From: an uncultured Flavobacteriaceae bacterium
GTDB taxonomy: Bacteria > Bacteroidota > Bacteroidia > Flavobacteriales > Flavobacteriaceae
Direction: 5' to 3'
Assembly (NCBI GenBank): GCA_947311635.1
Contig: CAMZLD010000120.1
Span: 1 to 41,160, forward strand
DNA: 41,160 nt
Under the pieces are notes generated by a model, which saw only the letters and a list, made by a program, of their open reading frames with translations, did no database searches and was not told where the DNA came from. The position numbers and the translations under genes are program-made. Positions 37,118 through 41,160 of the stretch are shown piece after piece (the first letter of the stretch is position 1; each line of letters opens with the position of its first letter).

Positions 37118-38344
37118 TTAAGCAAATTTCAAGATGTTCTTTTTAAACAAACGAACAGAAATTAGAGTCATCACCATACCAATAGCTAACAACACGCCTA
37201 TTCTTGGCAAAATATCAACCAAAGGCAGGCCACGCCAAAAAATATCATAAAACCCTTGAATACCCCAATAATTAACGCTTATTACAGCAATTTTCTGCAT
37301 GATGGCTGGCATAACAAATAAAGGAATCATGCTACCTCCAATGGCAGACATAAGCATGATGATTAAAGTACTATAGCCTTGTAATTGCTGACGTGATTTT
37401 GCAATGGAAACTAAAAAAATTCCGAAGCTAGAGACTGCAAAAGCCGTTGCGAGAATCATTAAAATAAGTGATGATATGTCATTAAAAATGGGCAAACCAA
37501 AAACAATCCAAGAAAAGACAAACATAACCATTAATTGTAATATTGCAATACATAAAGCGGCACTCATTTTTCCAAACAGAATTGTTGTTGGTTTTAAAGG
37601 TGCATAAAGTAAGCGTTTAAAAGTACCTGCTTCTTTTTCGTGTAACAAACCACCGCCAATACCAGAAATACTAAACAATAGCATCATAATAGCTGTACCT
37701 GCAACAGCTTGTATTAAACCAAGGTTTCCTTTTTTGGTGCCTTGTTTAATAATAGATGTCATCTTTAAGGCAGCTCTCTGACTTTTTATGGTATTCATTC
37801 CGCTTTTTCCTGAATCTAAATCCCTAAAAATTTTATTTTTAACATTTGGTGAAATATCTTTAAAGTTCGTATCAAAATAGTTGTTTATTTTCGCTTTTAC
37901 ACTTTTTTCTCCAACAGACGTCATTACATTTTGTATTAATACGCCTTGTAACATGCCCATTTCTATTTCACGAGCTGCATCATATTGCAATTCTAAAGGG
38001 AGTGGTTTTCCTGAAAGAATTGCGTCTTCAAATCCTTTTTCAAAAATCAATACCGCAACGTATTTTCCTTTCTGAACAAGCTTAATTGCAGCTTGTTTTT
38101 CTTTTTGAATAATCAGAATTCCTTTTAAAGAATCTAAGGTTGAAATAACATTTTTTGAATCTGCAGAATGATCATTATCTGCAACCAACAAGGCAATGGG
38201 TTTTGATTGATATTTTTTTCCAATTCCGCCAAAAGCAAAGGCAAATAGTGTAATGAGTAAAATGGGCATTAAAAAGGTAAGAAACATCCCTTTTTTATCA
38301 GAAAAAAATAATTTTAAGTCTTTTTTTAATATGGTTAGTATCAT
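37118..38344 (-). CDS. ABC-2 type transporter permease
   Basis: ILTILKKDLKLFFSDKKGMFLTFLMPILLITLFAFAFGG; GGGLLHEKEAGTFKRLLYAPL; multiple C-terminal TMs. Confidence 0.9.
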   Translation of the reverse strand: MILTILKKDLKLFFSDKKGMFLTFLMPILLITLFAFAFGGIGKKYQSKPIALLVADNDHSADSKNVISTLDSLKGILIIQKEKQAAIKLVQKGKYVAVLIFEKGFEDAILSGKPLPLELQYDAAREIEMGMLQGVLIQNVMTSVGEKSVKAKINNYFDTNFKDISPNVKNKIFRDLDSGKSGMNTIKSQRAALKMTSIIKQGTKKGNLGLIQAVAGTAIMMLLFSISGIGGGLLHEKEAGTFKRLLYAPLKPTTILFGKMSAALCIAILQLMVMFVFSWIVFGLPIFNDISSLILMILATAFAVSSFGIFLVSIAKSRQQLQGYSTLIIMLMSAIGGSMIPLFVMPAIMQKIAVISVNYWGIQGFYDIFWRGLPLVDILPRIGVLLAIGMVMTLISVRLFKKNILKFA

Positions 38345-38358
38345 GGTGTTATTTAAGT

Positions 38359-39279
38359 TCATGAATCACGTAGTTGTTTACCTGTTAAATTCAAAAAGAT
38401 GGCTTCTAAGTTGACTTTATTCAGTTTTAAATCTTCAATCTCAATTTTTTCTGAATTACAAAAAGAAACAATACGTGCCAAATCTGTATTTACATTGCAT
38501 TCTACACGAAGTGTCTTGCCTTCAATTACGGTTGCATATTTTTGTTTCAAACAATCAAATAGCACTTTTTCTTTTCCGTTTACTTTAAGCACAACATGTT
38601 CTTTTGCATTACTTTGCTTCTGAAGCTCTTCTTTTGTGCCTTGTGCAATAATTTTACCTAAATCCATAATAGCAATCCTATCGCACAAACGCTCTACTTC
38701 TTCCATATAATGCGTTGTGTAAACAATGGTCATGCCTTGTTTGTTTAGGGTTTCTACAATATCAAAAATACGATTTCTACTTTGCGGGTCTACACCAACT
38801 GTAGGCTCATCCATAAACAAAACTTTCGGTTTATGTAAAATTGCAGCAGCAATGTTGATTCTACGTTTCATACCACCAGAATAATTTTTAATCAAATCAT
38901 TTTTCCGATCAGCCAATCCAATCAAATCTAAAATTTCTTTAATACGCCGATTTAGTTCTTTCTTTGGAACAGCATATAAACTGCCCCAAAAAAGTAAATT
39001 GTCATAGGCAGAAAAATCATCATATAAAGAAATTTCTTGTGGTACAACTCCAATTAATTGTTTGCACGCTACAGTGTTTTTTTGTACCTCATTACCTGCT
39101 ATAGAAACACTCCCTGCATCACTTTTTAAGAGCGTGCTCATCATATTTATAGTTGTTGATTTTCCTGCGCCATTAGGCCCTAAAAGTCCAAATATTTCGC
39201 CTTCCTTAATTGAAAAACTTATATTTTTAACAGCTTTTAAATCACCAAAAGATTTTGACACGTTAGTTAGTCTAATCAT
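38359..39279 (-). CDS. ABC transporter ATP-binding protein
   Basis: GLLGPNGAGKSTTINMM, YSGGMKRRINIAAAILHKPKVLFMDEPTVGVDPQSR. Confidence 0.95.
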   Translation of the reverse strand: MIRLTNVSKSFGDLKAVKNISFSIKEGEIFGLLGPNGAGKSTTINMMSTLLKSDAGSVSIAGNEVQKNTVACKQLIGVVPQEISLYDDFSAYDNLLFWGSLYAVPKKELNRRIKEILDLIGLADRKNDLIKNYSGGMKRRINIAAAILHKPKVLFMDEPTVGVDPQSRNRIFDIVETLNKQGMTIVYTTHYMEEVERLCDRIAIMDLGKIIAQGTKEELQKQSNAKEHVVLKVNGKEKVLFDCLKQKYATVIEGKTLRVECNVNTDLARIVSFCNSEKIEIEDLKLNKVNLEAIFLNLTGKQLRDS

Positions 39280-39436
39280 ATATACTTATCCATTGTTCAT
39301 TAATAAAAGTTGTACATTATCCTACAAAAGTCATATATTAATATAAGACTTTAAAACTAATTACAATAAATCAAGGTGATTTCAACCGCAATCCTCAAAA
39401 AACAATTTTAGAAAAAAAGAAAATTTAACGGATAAT

Positions 39437-40366
39437 CTAGCATTTTTTATCTTCTCTTACCATTTTTTTGAATTGACTTGGTTTAATTAATTCATGTTTT
39501 TTAAATTGCCTGTTAAAATAACTCACACTATTAAAACCAGATTTATAAGCAGCTTCGCGTATTTGAATATTACTTTCTTTTGATAATATTTTTTTAGAAA
39601 ATTTTATACGCTCTTCATTAATATAATCTATTGGAGAAACACCAAGTGTATCTTTAAATTTTTTATGAAAATGAGAGGTGCTCATATGTGCTTTTTTAGC
39701 AAGAGCTGTAATATTTAGTTTTATATCTGTTAAATTCTCTTTTATATATTTAACTACTGTACCTATTCTTGTATCATTATAAATACCCTCAAGATTAGTA
39801 ATAATACTCTGTCTAGCGTTGGTTTGTAAAAGTCTAATGATTAACTCTTGAATCATTAAATCCAATAAAGCATCTTTAGATTTTGAACTGTTTGTAAAAG
39901 TTTGAACAAGCCGCTTAATTAAATAATCTACTTCTTCTTGATTTTTTAAATGAGAGGATAAATTGGTGATATTCCAATTATTATTTTCGTTTTCAATGGC
40001 AACTTCATGATTAAAACTAGCTGCTATTTCATTTATTTTATTTTGATCAATAGCTAAGGCTAAGCATTGTGTTGGGTTTTCTAGAGACGCCACAGGAAAA
40101 TCAATAATTAACTCTTGCTTAGCAGGAATAACAACAGACTCACCTGGAACAAAATCAAAAGAAGGCATTCCTTTTAAATGCATAACTTTTTTTCCAGTGA
40201 GCATACTGGCAATAATAGGTGCATTAAAAGTAAGATTGACTTTTTTTGAGACTTCATGCGTTTCAAAAATATTTAATTCTGAATATTCTGAACTATAAAT
40301 AGTTCTATTTTCAACTAAAGTCGTTAATTTCCGATTGCTTTTATGTAAACTAAGGTAATTACTCAC
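39437..40366 (-). CDS. AraC family transcriptional regulator
   Basis: C-terminal double HTH: ALAKKAHMSTSHFHKKFKDTLGVSPIDYINEERI...AAYKSGFNSVSYFNRQFKKHELIKPSQFKK. Confidence 0.93.
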   Translation of the reverse strand: MSNYLSLHKSNRKLTTLVENRTIYSSEYSELNIFETHEVSKKVNLTFNAPIIASMLTGKKVMHLKGMPSFDFVPGESVVIPAKQELIIDFPVASLENPTQCLALAIDQNKINEIAASFNHEVAIENENNNWNITNLSSHLKNQEEVDYLIKRLVQTFTNSSKSKDALLDLMIQELIIRLLQTNARQSIITNLEGIYNDTRIGTVVKYIKENLTDIKLNITALAKKAHMSTSHFHKKFKDTLGVSPIDYINEERIKFSKKILSKESNIQIREAAYKSGFNSVSYFNRQFKKHELIKPSQFKKMVREDKKC

Positions 40367-40437
40367 ACTTCAATATTACAAAAAATATAATGAAAAACAG
40401 CGTATAATTTAGAATGACATTAACTATTAATAGAAAT

Positions 40438-40493
40438 GTTCAAGTTTTAAATACAATCGTTCAATTATTTACAATTAAACATAAGTAACTTTG
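40438..40493 (+). promoter_or_regulatory. Tandem AraC-type operator repeats plus -7 element TAACTTTG for the ALDH gene
   Basis: GTTCAAGTTTTAAATACAAT (40438) and GTTCAATTATTTACAAT (40459), 21 bp apart; TAACTTTG 40486-40493. Confidence 0.45.
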
Positions 40494-40553
40494 CTTATAG
40501 AATCATAGATTTTATGACTCTAACTTATTTATTAACTTTTAGACCAAACAAAC

Positions 40554-41160
40554 ATGAGTTATTCAAAACCAACTTTTAAAGAAAGGTACGGAAATTTTAT
40601 CAACGGACAATTTGTAGATCCAGTAAATGGTGAATATTTCGAAAACAGATCTCCTATTGATAATTCGCTTATTGCGAAATATCCACGTTCAAAAAAAGAA
40701 GATGTTCAGCTTGCTGTTGATGCTGCAAATGCGGCAAAAGACGCTTGGGGAAATACTTCCGCAGTAGAACGTGCAACAATGCTCAATAAAGTTGCAGATC
40801 TGATTGAGGCTAATTTAGAAGAATTTGCTTTAGTAGAAACCTGTGATAACGGAAAATCAATTAGAGAAACATTAAATGCAGATGTGCCATTAGCTATTGA
40901 TCATTGGCGTTATTTTGCGGCTGTTATTAGAGCGGAAGAAGGAACTGCTACAGAATTAGACCAGAATACACTTTCTATGAATATCAAAGAGCCGCTAGGT
41001 GTAGTTGCACAAATTATTCCTTGGAATTTCCCATTATTAATGTTGTCATGGAAATTGCCACCAGCATTAGCGGCAGGAAACTGTGTTATTTTAAAACCTG
41101 CAGAACAAACACCATCTACTGCTACCTTATTAATGGAAAAAATAGCCGATGTTTTTCCTC
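40554..41160 (+). CDS. Aldehyde dehydrogenase, N-terminal part (3' truncated by window edge)
   Basis: ATG at 40554: MSYSKPTFKERYGNFINGQFVDP...EPLGVVAQIIPWNFPLLMLSWKLPPALAAGNCVILKPAEQTP. Confidence 0.93.
   Translation, partial: MSYSKPTFKERYGNFINGQFVDPVNGEYFENRSPIDNSLIAKYPRSKKEDVQLAVDAANAAKDAWGNTSAVERATMLNKVADLIEANLEEFALVETCDNGKSIRETLNADVPLAIDHWRYFAAVIRAEEGTATELDQNTLSMNIKEPLGVVAQIIPWNFPLLMLSWKLPPALAAGNCVILKPAEQTPSTATLLMEKIADVFP

Noticed and set aside
1-41160. CRISPR array, prophage, toxin-antitoxin or biosynthetic gene cluster
   Set aside because: No regular direct-repeat/spacer pattern, phage structural genes, small TA pairs or NRPS/PKS motifs were seen in the ORFs or intergenic DNA.

Overview
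Flavobacteriaceae-like chromosomal window (AT-rich, Bacteroidetes TAnnTTTG -7 promoters, no clear Shine-Dalgarno motifs). It is mostly housekeeping and conserved genes: partial acyl-CoA synthetase, dnaX, miaE-like, OmpA lipoprotein, mnmE, cysteine desulfurase, Smr protein, LMW phosphatase, two PPK2 genes, a CapB-like acyltransferase plus CapA-like cysteate/cysteine synthase, S9 peptidase, RecD-like helicase, DUF3822, rsmD, MoxR, three SurA/parvulin-type genes, DUF493, NadR-like ATPase, recQ, fmt, HU, YqgE, class IV aminotransferase, START-like protein, tRNA-Met, GNAT, tRNA-Gly, rhomboid, LpxL-like acyltransferase, two related small membrane proteins, glmM, ribosomal protein S1, ABC exporter, AraC regulator and a partial aldehyde dehydrogenase. 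There is no CRISPR array, prophage or intact transposon. The most notable observations are: (1) a ribosomal protein S1 ORF with an in-frame N-terminal DUF2853-like domain and a Lys/Glu-rich tether; (2) an A10 slippery run in dnaX just after domain III, where the -1 frame stops after two codons (candidate gamma/tau decoding switch); (3) a likely capnine (sulfonolipid) gene pair; (4) a strand-skewed, over-represented octamer TTCCGAAG; (5) an araI-like tandem 21-bp repeat between araC and the ALDH gene; (6) three TTATTAACAA repeats upstream of the HU gene. All family names come from motif recall without database searches.
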